Origin: Salinibacter grassmerensis
GTDB taxonomy: Bacteria; Bacteroidota; Rhodothermia; Rhodothermales; Salinibacteraceae
Direction: 5' to 3'
Length of the DNA: 64,000 nt
Assembly: GCF_947077765.1 (NCBI RefSeq)
Contig: NZ_CAMTTF010000009.1
Coordinates: forward strand, 1-64,000
Part shown: piece by piece, positions 1-7,941 of the stretch
How positions within the stretch are numbered: the first letter of the stretch is position 1
Layout: every line of letters starts with the position of its first letter
Translations under genes and position numbers: made by a program
The notes under the pieces: generated by a model
The model's database searches: none
Told to the model about the DNA's origin: nothing
The model's input: only the letters and a program-made list of their open reading frames with translations

Positions 1-99
1 CCCCCGCCCCCTTCCGACGGCGACACGGACGAGGCCCGCACGTCCGCCGCCCCTGCCGGCTCCACCCAAGACGGAGGGCGGGGCGAACCGGACGAGTAG
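1..99 (+). CDS. C-terminal end of an unidentified protein (partial)
   Basis: The window opens inside a reading frame that stays open from base 1 to a TAG at 97-99. Its 32 residues are Pro-rich at first and then acidic and low-complexity (Asp, Glu, Gly, Ala), ending in Glu-Pro-Asp-Glu. This resembles the disordered acidic tails common in proteins of extreme halophiles. No domain can be recognised and the start lies outside the window. It may be non-coding. Confidence 0.35.
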   Translation, partial: PPPPSDGDTDEARTSAAPAGSTQDGGRGEPDE

Positions 100-222
100 C
101 GGGGAGGCCGGCCCGCCGCCCCTCTGCTTTTCGCAAAATATTGCTGGCAGGCCGCCGCCGCAGCCCGTTGCTTGAAAGGGTGCATCAGGTCGTTCACTTT
201 TCCTCAACTCCCCCAACATCCT

Positions 223-1167
223 ATGAAAGTTACAGTTATCGGTGCCGGCAATGTGGGTGCCACCGTAGCCGAGTGTGTGGCCCGACAGGACGTGGCGAAA
301 GAGGTCGTCATGGTCGACATCAAGGACGGCGTGCCGCAGGGCAAGGCCCTGGACATGCGCGAGTCGAGCCCCATCCACGGCTTCGACACCCGCGTGACGG
401 GCACGAACGACTACGGCCCCACGGAGGACTCGGACGTGTGCATCATTACGGCGGGTCTGCCCCGGAGTCCCGGCATGAGCCGCGACGACCTGCTGGCGAA
501 GAACACGGAGATTGTGGGCGGGGTCACGGAGCAGTTCGTGGAGGGCAGCCCGGACAGCACCATCATCGTGGTGGCGAACCCGCTCGACGTGATGACCTAC
601 GTCGCCTACGAGGCAAGCGGCTTCCCCACGAACCGCGTGATGGGCATGGCCGGCGTGCTCGACACGGGCCGCTTCCGCTCGTTCATCGCCGAGGAACTCG
701 ACGTGTCGGTCCGCGACGTGCAGGCGCTCTTGATGGGCGGCCACGGCGACACGATGGTGCCACTGCCCCGCTACACCACGGTCGGCGGCATCCCGGTTCC
801 TCAGCTGATCGACGACGACCGCATCGAGGAGATCGTGGAGCGCACGAAGGGCGCCGGCGGAGAGATTGTGGACCTGATGGGCACCTCTGCCTGGTACGCT
901 CCGGGCGCCGCGGCGGCCGAGATGACGGAGGCCATCCTCAAGGACAACAAGCGCATCCTGCCCTGCGCGGCCTACTGCGACGGCGAGTACGGCCTGGAGG
1001 ACCTCTTTATCGGCGTGCCGGTGAAGCTCGGGTCCGGAGGCGTAGAGGAGATCATTGAGGTCGACCTCGACGCCGACGAGAAGGCCAAGCTCAAGACGTC
1101 CGCCGGGCACGTGCACAGCAACCTGGACGACCTCCAGCGCCTCCGCGACGAGGGCAAGATTGGGTAG
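223..1167 (+). CDS. mdh: Malate dehydrogenase (LDH-like, NAD-dependent)
   Basis: This enzyme interconverts malate and oxaloacetate with NAD in the TCA cycle, in the cytoplasm. The 314-residue protein has the Rossmann motif GAGNVG at residues 7-12, the substrate-binding arginines of the family (Arg81 and Arg87 in the mobile loop, Arg150), Asp147, and the catalytic His174 in the GGHGDTMVP motif. This pattern is typical of the tetrameric, lactate-dehydrogenase-like MDH group. I chose the ATG at 223 because it begins directly with the Rossmann strand; an in-frame ATG 51 bases upstream would add a tail the family does not have. It stands alone, with the convergent cation transporter 36 bases downstream. 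Confidence 0.97.
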   Translation: MKVTVIGAGNVGATVAECVARQDVAKEVVMVDIKDGVPQGKALDMRESSPIHGFDTRVTGTNDYGPTEDSDVCIITAGLPRSPGMSRDDLLAKNTEIVGGVTEQFVEGSPDSTIIVVANPLDVMTYVAYEASGFPTNRVMGMAGVLDTGRFRSFIAEELDVSVRDVQALLMGGHGDTMVPLPRYTTVGGIPVPQLIDDDRIEEIVERTKGAGGEIVDLMGTSAWYAPGAAAAEMTEAILKDNKRILPCAAYCDGEYGLEDLFIGVPVKLGSGGVEEIIEVDLDADEKAKLKTSAGHVHSNLDDLQRLRDEGKIG

Positions 1168-1203
1168 GTCGGCGCGGGACCTGCGACAGCGGTCGTGCCC
1201 GGT

Positions 1204-2178
1204 CTATCTCAGCACCTCCCCGAGCGGATCCGTCGGCTCGCGGTGCTCATCGGGATGAGCCTCGTCGTGCCGACGGGGCTCGAGATGCGCGGTGACGTGC
1301 ACGTCCTCGTCCGGAAAGAGGGTGTCGACCCGGTCCTCGACCTCGTGGGACCGGGCGTGCGCCTCGTGGATCGGCATGTCGCCTGGAAACATGAGGTGGT
1401 ACTCGATCCACACCTGGTCGCCGGATCGGCGGTGACGCACCTGGTGGAAACTGGCGATAAGCCCCTCCTCCACCGCCGTGCCCATCTCGTCGAGCAGGGC
1501 AGCGGTGGCCTCCCGGTCCGCCTCGTCCATCAGGCCGTAGACGGACCGGCGAAGCAGCCCGGTGGCCGTCCACACGATATTGGCCGCGACCAGCAGACCC
1601 ACTGCCGGGTCGAGCCAACGGATGCCCGTGGTCCACACGAGCCCAACCCCGACGATGACACCCAGGCTCGTCCACATGTCGGTCAACACGTGCTGCCCGT
1701 TCGATACGAGGACGAGGCTGTTGGTGCGCCGCCCCACGCGGACGAGGTATTTTCCGAGCGCAAAGTTGACGGCGGTGAGCCCCCCGATGAGGTAGAGGCC
1801 CACGTCGAGCTGTCGGAGGTCGGCGCCCGTCACGAGGTCCTGCACGGCCATCCACCCGATGCCGACGGCGGCCGCGAGAATAAGGGTGCCCTCCACCGCC
1901 GACGCGAAGTAGGCCACCTTGCCGTGGCCGTAGGGATGCTTTACGTCCGGGGGCGTGGACGCGTACCACAGGCTAAAGCCCGCGAACCCGGTCGCGAAGA
2001 GGTGGATGACGGACTCCGCGGCGTCGGAGAGGATCGCGGTGCTGCCGGTAAGGGACGCCGCCGTCAGCTTTCCGACGAGCATCAGGAACGACACCAGCAG
2101 GCTCGCCGTCATGGCCCGCCGCTGTGCGCGCTCTGCCTCGGCTGGAGACTCATCGTGTGGGGACGGGGGATCGGACAT
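1204..2178 (-). CDS. Cation diffusion facilitator family transporter
   Basis: This is an inner-membrane divalent cation efflux protein (Zn/Fe/Co/Mn type) of 324 residues. The N-terminal part holds about six hydrophobic helices. CDF-type acidic positions are visible in TM2 ([18 protein letters not shown]) and in TM5 (His-Val-Leu-Thr-Asp), and a cytoplasmic loop carries HPYGHGK. The C-terminal domain is the usual ferredoxin-like dimerisation domain with His residues (around FHQVRHRRSG and IHEAHARSHEVED). The ATG at 2178 is preferred to an upstream in-frame ATG (2283) because the extra 35 residues are low-complexity and would overlap the start of the divergent neighbour. The metal cannot be told from sequence. 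Confidence 0.92.
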   Translation of the reverse strand: MSDPPSPHDESPAEAERAQRRAMTASLLVSFLMLVGKLTAASLTGSTAILSDAAESVIHLFATGFAGFSLWYASTPPDVKHPYGHGKVAYFASAVEGTLILAAAVGIGWMAVQDLVTGADLRQLDVGLYLIGGLTAVNFALGKYLVRVGRRTNSLVLVSNGQHVLTDMWTSLGVIVGVGLVWTTGIRWLDPAVGLLVAANIVWTATGLLRRSVYGLMDEADREATAALLDEMGTAVEEGLIASFHQVRHRRSGDQVWIEYHLMFPGDMPIHEAHARSHEVEDRVDTLFPDEDVHVTAHLEPRRHDEAHPDEHREPTDPLGEVLR

Positions 2179-2281
2179 GACAATGCCCGTACCCGAACGG
2201 GCGTTCTCAGGTTCACCATTTTCCTTCTTTTCGCACCGCGACGGTGCTCCGCGCTCGCCCGCAGCACCCGAACCTCCCGCC

Positions 2282-3454
2282 ATGGCTCACCTCGACCACA
2301 TCGGCATCGCCGTCGACGACGCCGCGGCCGTCGTCGAACGGTTCCGTGCCCTGCTCGGCATCGCGCCCTACAAGACGGAGGCGGTGCGCGGCCAGCAGGT
2401 CCGGACGCACTTTCTGGACGCCGGCTCCGCCAAGCTTGAACTGCTGGAGGCCCTCGCCGACGACTCTCCGGTTCGGCGCTTCCTCGACCGCCACGGAGAG
2501 GGGCTGCACCACGTGGCGTTCGAAGTTGACGACCTGCCGGCCACGATGAAGCGCCTCCGCGACGCCGGGTTCGAGCTGCTGAGCGAGACGCCCCAGGCCG
2601 GGGCGGACGACAAGCAGATCGCGTTCGTGCACCCGAAGCAGACCCACGGGGTACTCACCGAGTTTTGCGAATCTAGCGAGCCCGACTGGTCCCCCCGGAC
2701 CGTGCCCCGCCACGACGGGCACCTGTCCGTCTTTGAGCGGGGGACACGGGACCGCCCCTCCCTCCTCGTCCTGCACGGCGCCGCGGGCACGACGCGGCAC
2801 GACGCGGCCCCCTTGATTCGGCGACTGGAGTCGTCCTTCCACGTCGTCGGCGTCGACCTGAGCGGGCACGGCGCCTCGGCCCTGCCCGCCGACGCCGCAA
2901 ACGCGCCCCTTTCGCTCGATCTGTTCGCGGAGGACGCACGGGCCGTCCTGGACGCGCTCGAGCTGCCCTCGGCACACGTCGTTGGCTTTTCGCTCGGGGG
3001 CGGCGCGGCGCTCCGCCTCGCCCACATGCATCCCGGCCGTGTCGGCCGCCTCGCTGTCCTGCAGACGAACGCCCACTGGACGGCCTCCCATGCTCGTCGC
3101 ATGCAGGCCCGGCTCGACCTCGACGGCCTGGCGGCCCGGGCCCCAGGCCGCGCAGAGCGCCTCCGGGCCCGCCACGACGCCCCCGACCGCCTCGTACGGG
3201 CCCTCCGGAAATTCGTCACCACCCTGCCGGACGCGTCCGACACGCTTGTCCAAACCCTGCCGGATCTTGACGCCCCGACCCTCGTGGCCGGTCTGGACCA
3301 GGACCCTCTCTTCGGACGGGCCTCCGCCCGGTCCCTCCACGACGCTTTGCCGAACGCGCGCCTGGCCGTCCTTCCCGGCGACACCCACAGCCTGTCGCGC
3401 GCCCCCACGGACCTCCTTGCCCCCCTCCTCACGAATCATTTTTTGGGGGCGTAG
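2282..3454 (+). CDS. Methylmalonyl-CoA epimerase-like domain fused to alpha/beta hydrolase
   Basis: The 390-residue protein has two domains. Residues 1-135 are a vicinal-oxygen-chelate domain of the methylmalonyl-CoA epimerase type: LDHIGIAV at 4-11 supplies the first metal His (His6), GLHHVAFEVDD lies at 74-84 and LTEF (Glu127) near the end, matching the family's His/His/Glu ligands. Residues about 148-390 are an alpha/beta hydrolase with an oxyanion-hole LHGAAG (164-169), the nucleophile elbow GFSLG with Ser237, a candidate acid Asp339 or Asp341 and His369. Epimerases are normally single-domain proteins of about 130-150 residues. The ATG at 2282 gives the family N-terminus. A CoA-thioesterase or related hydrolase role is possible but is inference. 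The aldo/keto reductase follows after 43 bases. Confidence 0.88.
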   Translation: MAHLDHIGIAVDDAAAVVERFRALLGIAPYKTEAVRGQQVRTHFLDAGSAKLELLEALADDSPVRRFLDRHGEGLHHVAFEVDDLPATMKRLRDAGFELLSETPQAGADDKQIAFVHPKQTHGVLTEFCESSEPDWSPRTVPRHDGHLSVFERGTRDRPSLLVLHGAAGTTRHDAAPLIRRLESSFHVVGVDLSGHGASALPADAANAPLSLDLFAEDARAVLDALELPSAHVVGFSLGGGAALRLAHMHPGRVGRLAVLQTNAHWTASHARRMQARLDLDGLAARAPGRAERLRARHDAPDRLVRALRKFVTTLPDASDTLVQTLPDLDAPTLVAGLDQDPLFGRASARSLHDALPNARLAVLPGDTHSLSRAPTDLLAPLLTNHFLGA

Positions 3455-3497
3455 GCCGCCCTCCTCGTCCCTCTTCTCCCAAAGTCGCACCCCGACC

Positions 3498-4499
3498 ATG
3501 TCCCTTCCCTCCTACCGTTATCTCGGCGACACCGGCGTCAAGGTATCGCCCCTCTGCATGGGCACCATGTCCTTCGGCGGGGCGGCGGACCGCGAGACGT
3601 CCGCCGCGATGTTTCGGCGCTGCCGCGAGGCCGGGATCAACGTGTTCGACTGCGCCAACGTGTACGAGAACGGCCGCTCCGAGGAGATACTGGGAGAGCT
3701 GGTGGCCGACTGCCGGGACGAGGTGGTCCTTACCACCAAGGCCTACTTTCCGATGGGCGACGCCCCCAACGCCCGCGGCGCGAGTCGCCACCACCTCGTC
3801 CGGGCCGTCGAGCAGAGCCTGCGTCGCCTCGACACGGACCGCATCGACGTCTTCTTTATCCACCGCTTCGACGAGCAGACGCGGCTCGACGAAACCCTTC
3901 GCGCCCTGGAGACGCTCGTGCAACAGGGCAAGGTGCTCTACCTCGGTGCCTCCAACTTTGCCGCCTGGCAGGTGATGAAGGCCCTCGGCCGACAACGCGC
4001 CGAGGGATGGACGCCCTTCCACGTCCTCCAGCCGATGTACAACCTCGCGAAGCGACAGGCCGAGGTGGAGCTGTTGCCGATGGCCCGGAGCGAAGGCCTC
4101 GGCGTGCTGTCGTACAGCCCCCTCGGCGGCGGCCTGCTGACCGGGAAGTACGGGACCGACCGGCGGCCCGAGGACGGCCGGCTCGTGGAGAACCCTATGT
4201 ACCAGACCCGCTACGGGGCCGACGTGCACTACGAGGTGGCCGAGCGCTTCACGAGCTTCGCGGAGACGCACGGCTACAATCCCGTTTCGCTGGCCGTCGC
4301 CTGGGTGGCGCACCACCCGGCCGTGACGGCCCCCATCATCGGCGCCCGCACGCTGGACCAGCTGGAGGGCTCGCTCGGAGCGCTCGACATCGACATGTCC
4401 GACGACCTGCGGCCCGAGATTAGCGCCCTGGCCCCGACGCCGCCGCCCGCCACCGACCGCGTGGAAGAGCGCTCGGAGCACACATACGGCGACCGTTAA
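3498..4499 (+). CDS. Aldo/keto reductase
   Basis: This is an NADPH-dependent carbonyl reductase of the AKR superfamily, a TIM barrel of 333 residues acting in the cytoplasm. The catalytic tetrad is visible: Asp51, Tyr56 (VFDCANVYENG), Lys81 (LTTKAYF) and His122 (FFIHRFD). The C-terminal PIIGARTLDQL segment is the usual NADPH 2'-phosphate binding region. The N-terminal YRYLGDTGVKVSPLCMGTMSFG pattern is typical of the family and fixes the ATG at 3498. It lies 43 bases after the epimerase-hydrolase gene and may be cotranscribed with it. The substrate is unknown. Confidence 0.94.
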   Translation: MSLPSYRYLGDTGVKVSPLCMGTMSFGGAADRETSAAMFRRCREAGINVFDCANVYENGRSEEILGELVADCRDEVVLTTKAYFPMGDAPNARGASRHHLVRAVEQSLRRLDTDRIDVFFIHRFDEQTRLDETLRALETLVQQGKVLYLGASNFAAWQVMKALGRQRAEGWTPFHVLQPMYNLAKRQAEVELLPMARSEGLGVLSYSPLGGGLLTGKYGTDRRPEDGRLVENPMYQTRYGADVHYEVAERFTSFAETHGYNPVSLAVAWVAHHPAVTAPIIGARTLDQLEGSLGALDIDMSDDLRPEISALAPTPPPATDRVEERSEHTYGDR

Positions 4500-4518
4500 C
4501 TTAAACGTCTCCCCTACC

Positions 4519-5025
4519 ATGCCTCATTACGTTCCCCAAGCTGACGAGTGGGCAGAAGCCTCGTCCCCGCCAAATCCGCCGTACCTTACGGTGGACCCCG
4601 AGACCGCGACCCTACGCTTCGTGGGCGGCCCAGAAGCGGCGGTTCCGGTTCCGGGCGCTCCCGTCGACCCCGCGGCCGGCACGGTTCATACTGTTGTGAC
4701 GGTGGACCCGTCCCTTCGGACGAGCGCACCGCTGTGTGCCCTCTACGTGCGAGAGGATAATATCGACGTGGAGGACCGGCGATCCCCGGACGCGCCTCAG
4801 GCCCACGCGGACGCCCTGGATCAACTGCGGTCTGCGCTCGACGAGATCCTCATTCCCGTCTACATCGACGACGCGATCGAGGAACTGGACAACACCGTCG
4901 ACGGACTTCTCGTGCTCCACACCGTCCAGCACGACGACGGCCGGGACGCCCCGCCCACCTACTTCCGAGCGGCACTCTTCCGGGATGGACATCTCGTGTT
5001 GGAAACGGAGCACGGTGCCCTTTGA
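4519..5025 (+). CDS. Orphan acidic protein
   Basis: The predicted product is 168 residues long, strongly acidic and has no signal peptide or membrane segment. No known domain is recognised. The middle alternates short beta-like stretches (VHTVVTVDPS, LCALYVRE) with an Asp/Glu-rich helix around residues 95-125, which suggests a small folded alpha/beta protein. It starts 19 bases after the aldo/keto reductase stop and could be the last gene of that unit. It converges on the fasciclin gene, 118 bases away. Its function is unknown. Confidence 0.72.
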   Translation: MPHYVPQADEWAEASSPPNPPYLTVDPETATLRFVGGPEAAVPVPGAPVDPAAGTVHTVVTVDPSLRTSAPLCALYVREDNIDVEDRRSPDAPQAHADALDQLRSALDEILIPVYIDDAIEELDNTVDGLLVLHTVQHDDGRDAPPTYFRAALFRDGHLVLETEHGAL

Positions 5026-5143
5026 CCCCCAACGCATCCGTTTCTTCCGCTCCGCGCCGGACCGAACAACAAAGAAGCGCCGAACGGCCAAAGCCACTCG
5101 ACACTTCCTAGGAAACGATCGGCCCGATCGACGTATCTCAGTG

Positions 5144-5569
5144 CTATCGGAGAACGCGGTCGATGGCGTGGACGATTCCATTCTCGGCTTCCAGGTTCGT
5201 CTGCTTGATGGTGGCGTCGCCGATCTGGACCTGCTCACCGTTGGTCTGAATAAGGAAGTGCTCGCCTCCCATCGAGGATATGGACGACTGATTCGCTACG
5301 TCCTTGGCCATGCGGCGGCCCTGGCAGACGTGGTTTTTGAGAAGGTTCTGAAGCTGGGACTTGTTCTCCGGCTTCATGAGGTCCTCGAGGGTGTTTTCGG
5401 GAAGGTTTTCAAACGCCGCGTTGGTCGGCGCAAATACTGTGAACGGGCCCTTGCCTTTGAGCGTATCTACAAGGTCGGCGGCCTGAAGGGCACTGACAAG
5501 AGTCGAGAAGTTCTTGTCGCTTGTTGCGATGTCAACGACGGACGGAGCCTTTCTTTGAACGGTAGACAT
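5144..5569 (-). CDS. Fasciclin (FAS1) domain protein
   Basis: The 141-residue product is essentially one FAS1 domain. The H1-type motif is FTVFAPTNAAFENLP around residues 44-58, and the H2-type segment is near the C-terminus (NGIVHAIDRVL). FAS1 domains mediate adhesion and protein-protein contacts, usually outside the cell. No signal peptide is visible from the ATG at 5569. A longer in-frame start at 5809 adds 80 residues of low-GC translated spacer without a convincing signal peptide, so I rejected it. It is transcribed away from msrA across an AT-rich spacer. Confidence 0.88.
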   Translation of the reverse strand: MSTVQRKAPSVVDIATSDKNFSTLVSALQAADLVDTLKGKGPFTVFAPTNAAFENLPENTLEDLMKPENKSQLQNLLKNHVCQGRRMAKDVANQSSISSMGGEHFLIQTNGEQVQIGDATIKQTNLEAENGIVHAIDRVLR

Positions 5570-5943
5570 AGTGTCGATCCTTGTATGATTGTGGGAAAGA
5601 AATCCGCCCGAAACATTTCGATTGTAATACCTTGCTTTATACATATCACCTGCGTTACCAAAATTTGTTCCTCCCGCCGTAAAAGTATTTTCGTTTTTTC
5701 TGATCTGGCACAACCATCTTTTCCTTATACTTCGACCAAGAGTCGAGACTAGCAAGAAGCAGCGCCTCACTGAATAAAAATCGCCGTCGGCAGACTCCCC
5801 TCCGTGCATTCCGAAACGACCGACAAGAGCTTGTAATTGCCCGCCGCGTAACGGAACGCGGCTGGATTCAACACCTTACCTGCTGCTGCAGGACAGTCTT
5901 TCTTGATTCACGCTCATTCTTTCGTCGAACGTTCGCGCCCATC
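5570..5943. other. AT-rich divergent spacer between fasciclin gene and msrA
   Basis: This stretch carries no credible gene. The 150 bases nearest the fasciclin start are clearly richer in A and T than the surrounding genes, with runs such as TTTTCGTTTTTT near 5690. That would suit a promoter region for the leftward fasciclin gene. No clear inverted repeat or RNA structure was found by eye. Confidence 0.5.
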
Positions 5944-6633
5944 ATGGTCCGCTCCTTTCGCTCCCTGTGGCTAATCGGGGGACTGTTCCTCGTCACGCTC
6001 ATCGGCGGATTTTACGTGTCGGTCTCGGGGTCCGACGCGACGAAGCCCTCGGCCACGCCCGCCCCAACAATCTCGCAGGCCGTGGCAGACACGGCCACCT
6101 TCGCCGGTGGGTGCTTCTGGTGCATGGAGCCGCCCTACGACAAGATCGACGGCGTCGCGTCGACGACCTCCGGCTTCGCTGGGGGCGACGAGGTGGACCC
6201 GTCCTACCGCGAGGTGGCCAGTGGCGCCACGCGCCACACGGAGGTCGTCCAGGTCGTCTACGACTCCACGACGGTCTCCTACGATCGCCTCCTGCGGGTG
6301 TACTGGCACAACGTGGATCCCTTCGACGGCACTGGGCAGTTTTGCGACCGCGGCTCGCAGTACCGGCCTGCCATCTTTGCCCACGACGCCCAGCAGCGAC
6401 GGAGCGCCAAGCAATCGAAAGAAACGGTCGCGGCACAGTTCAGCCGAGAGATTGCCGTTCAGGTGCAGTCGCTCGACGCCTTTTACGCCGCGGAGCAGTA
6501 CCACCAGAACTACTACAAGAAAAACCCCGCGGACTACAAGCGGTACCGGCAGGGCTGCGGCCGGGACGCGCGGCTGCGAGAGATCTGGGGCGACACGGCA
6601 ATGTCGGATGCTCCTCTCGATGAAACAACGTGA
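5944..6633 (+). CDS. msrA: Peptide-methionine (S)-S-oxide reductase MsrA, membrane-anchored or exported
   Basis: MsrA reduces methionine-S-sulfoxide in oxidised proteins. The 229-residue protein begins with a hydrophobic segment (residues about 8-28), so it is probably exported or anchored in the inner membrane facing the periplasm. The catalytic motif GCFWC is at residues 56-60 with nucleophile Cys57, followed by Phe58 and Trp59 of the methyl-sulfoxide pocket. The family motifs GFAGG, the YHQNYYKKNP segment and the late Cys in QGCGRD (possible resolving Cys) are all present. No MsrB domain is fused. An inverted repeat (6639-6645 with 6658-6664) follows the stop but lacks a T run. Confidence 0.95.
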   Translation: MVRSFRSLWLIGGLFLVTLIGGFYVSVSGSDATKPSATPAPTISQAVADTATFAGGCFWCMEPPYDKIDGVASTTSGFAGGDEVDPSYREVASGATRHTEVVQVVYDSTTVSYDRLLRVYWHNVDPFDGTGQFCDRGSQYRPAIFAHDAQQRRSAKQSKETVAAQFSREIAVQVQSLDAFYAAEQYHQNYYKKNPADYKRYRQGCGRDARLREIWGDTAMSDAPLDETT

Positions 6634-6752
6634 TCTCCCGGCGCCTTCTGCCTTGCTGGCGCCGTCCCAGTTGCAAACGCGTTGATTCCCTTCGGGGGAC
6701 GACTATACCTTTGTTGACGAATGACTCGTCCCTCGTCAACAGGCACCGTGCA

Positions 6753-7784
6753 ATGTCACGTCGACACCCTCCTGCACTCCATTTCATATTCCTCCGCCGG
6801 GTCCCGGCCGTACTCTTCTTCGGGGTTCTTCTGCTCGGCGCGCCCCTGCTCAGCGCTTCGCCCGCCGGGGCCCAGCCGACGTTCACCAATGCCGTCCTCC
6901 CCAGCGGCGTGCCTGCTGGGGCCAGTGGGTCAAACGTCGTGACGTCCACCCCCCAATTCTTCGACCCGGCCAGCGGGGATTACCGCCCGGACAAGCCCGC
7001 CAGAAGCCCGCTCGTGGACCTTGCTGGCGGAGATACTCCCCGCGATGGACGCCTCCTGAACGGCCAGACGCAAACCGAGAGCGGCTGGGACGCCGGGGCA
7101 CTGGAGTCGAACGGCTCGGCCCTGCCGGTCGACCTGATCGGACTGGAGGCTACTTTGAGCGAGGGGCGTGGCGGCCAGCAAACCGTCCGCCTCACCTGGA
7201 CCACCGCTTCGGAGACCCGGAACGCCGGCTTCCGCGTGCAGCGCCGCGTCGACGACGCAAGTGCTCTTGGGGCGCGGCAGGCCGCCAAGGGCCCTCAGGA
7301 TGGAGGGAGTTCTCAAGACGCCGTGGGCGCGGAGTGGACAACCCTCGGCTACGTGGAAGGGGCCGGGACGACCTCTCGCCAACGGTCCTACCGGTTTGTC
7401 GACGAAGAGCCACCCTTCGCCGCCGGGCGGCTGCGCTACCGCCTCGTGCAGGAAGACATCAGGGGCGGGACGGAAGCGAGCGACCCGGTCGTGCTGGAGC
7501 GGCCGGCCCCGAGCCGCCTGACGATGCGCCCGCCCGCCCCGAACCCGGCCCGGAGCGAGACCACCGTCGAGCTTGCCTTTCCCGACGCCCAACCCGCCAC
7601 GGAGGCGCGCCTGGCGGTCTTTGACGTCCTGGGGCGAGAGGTGGCGCGCCGCGTGCTCGAAGCGCGCAGCGGATACCGCCGGGCCGTTCGCTTCGGCGTC
7701 GCCGAGTGGCCGAGCGGGCTCTACTTTGTGCGCCTAACGGTGGGGCAGACGACCCGCACCGAGCGGCTGACCGTGGTGCGGTAG
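6753..7784 (+). CDS. Secreted protein with T9SS C-terminal sorting domain; looks like an internally deleted beta-helix protein
   Basis: The 343-residue product has a Sec signal peptide ending near residue 40 (Ala-Gly-Ala-Gln). The following block (TPQFFDPASGDYRP, then SPLVDLAGG and WDAGALESNG) is the closing module typically seen at the C-terminal end of right-handed beta-helix surface proteins in this phylum. A fibronectin-like region follows (TWTTASETRNAGFRVQR). The final 80 residues match a type IX secretion type A sorting domain: a PNPARSETTVEL start, FDVLGREV, and SGLYFVRLT near the end. The expected beta-helix body between signal peptide and closing module is absent, suggesting a deletion or a short paralogue. 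I chose the ATG at 6753 because the signal peptide begins there. Confidence 0.75.
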   Translation: MSRRHPPALHFIFLRRVPAVLFFGVLLLGAPLLSASPAGAQPTFTNAVLPSGVPAGASGSNVVTSTPQFFDPASGDYRPDKPARSPLVDLAGGDTPRDGRLLNGQTQTESGWDAGALESNGSALPVDLIGLEATLSEGRGGQQTVRLTWTTASETRNAGFRVQRRVDDASALGARQAAKGPQDGGSSQDAVGAEWTTLGYVEGAGTTSRQRSYRFVDEEPPFAAGRLRYRLVQEDIRGGTEASDPVVLERPAPSRLTMRPPAPNPARSETTVELAFPDAQPATEARLAVFDVLGREVARRVLEARSGYRRAVRFGVAEWPSGLYFVRLTVGQTTRTERLTVVR

Positions 7785-7941
7785 TCTCTCTTCAGGCGGT
7801 AGCCGCCGCGCAAGCGGGAGCTTTTTCCAGCGAGAGCCTCTGCACTGCTCTCCTGTCCGGCCCCACGTGGGCCCGCCTCCCTTCGCGCTTCGCCTTCGGT
7901 TCGCGCTTTGCCTCGATCTCAATCCGGCCTTTGCCCGACCC

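Noticed and set aside
6639-6664. CGGCGCC/GGCGCCG inverted repeat after msrA, considered as a terminator
   Set aside because: No T run follows and the loop is 12 bases; it is too weak to call.
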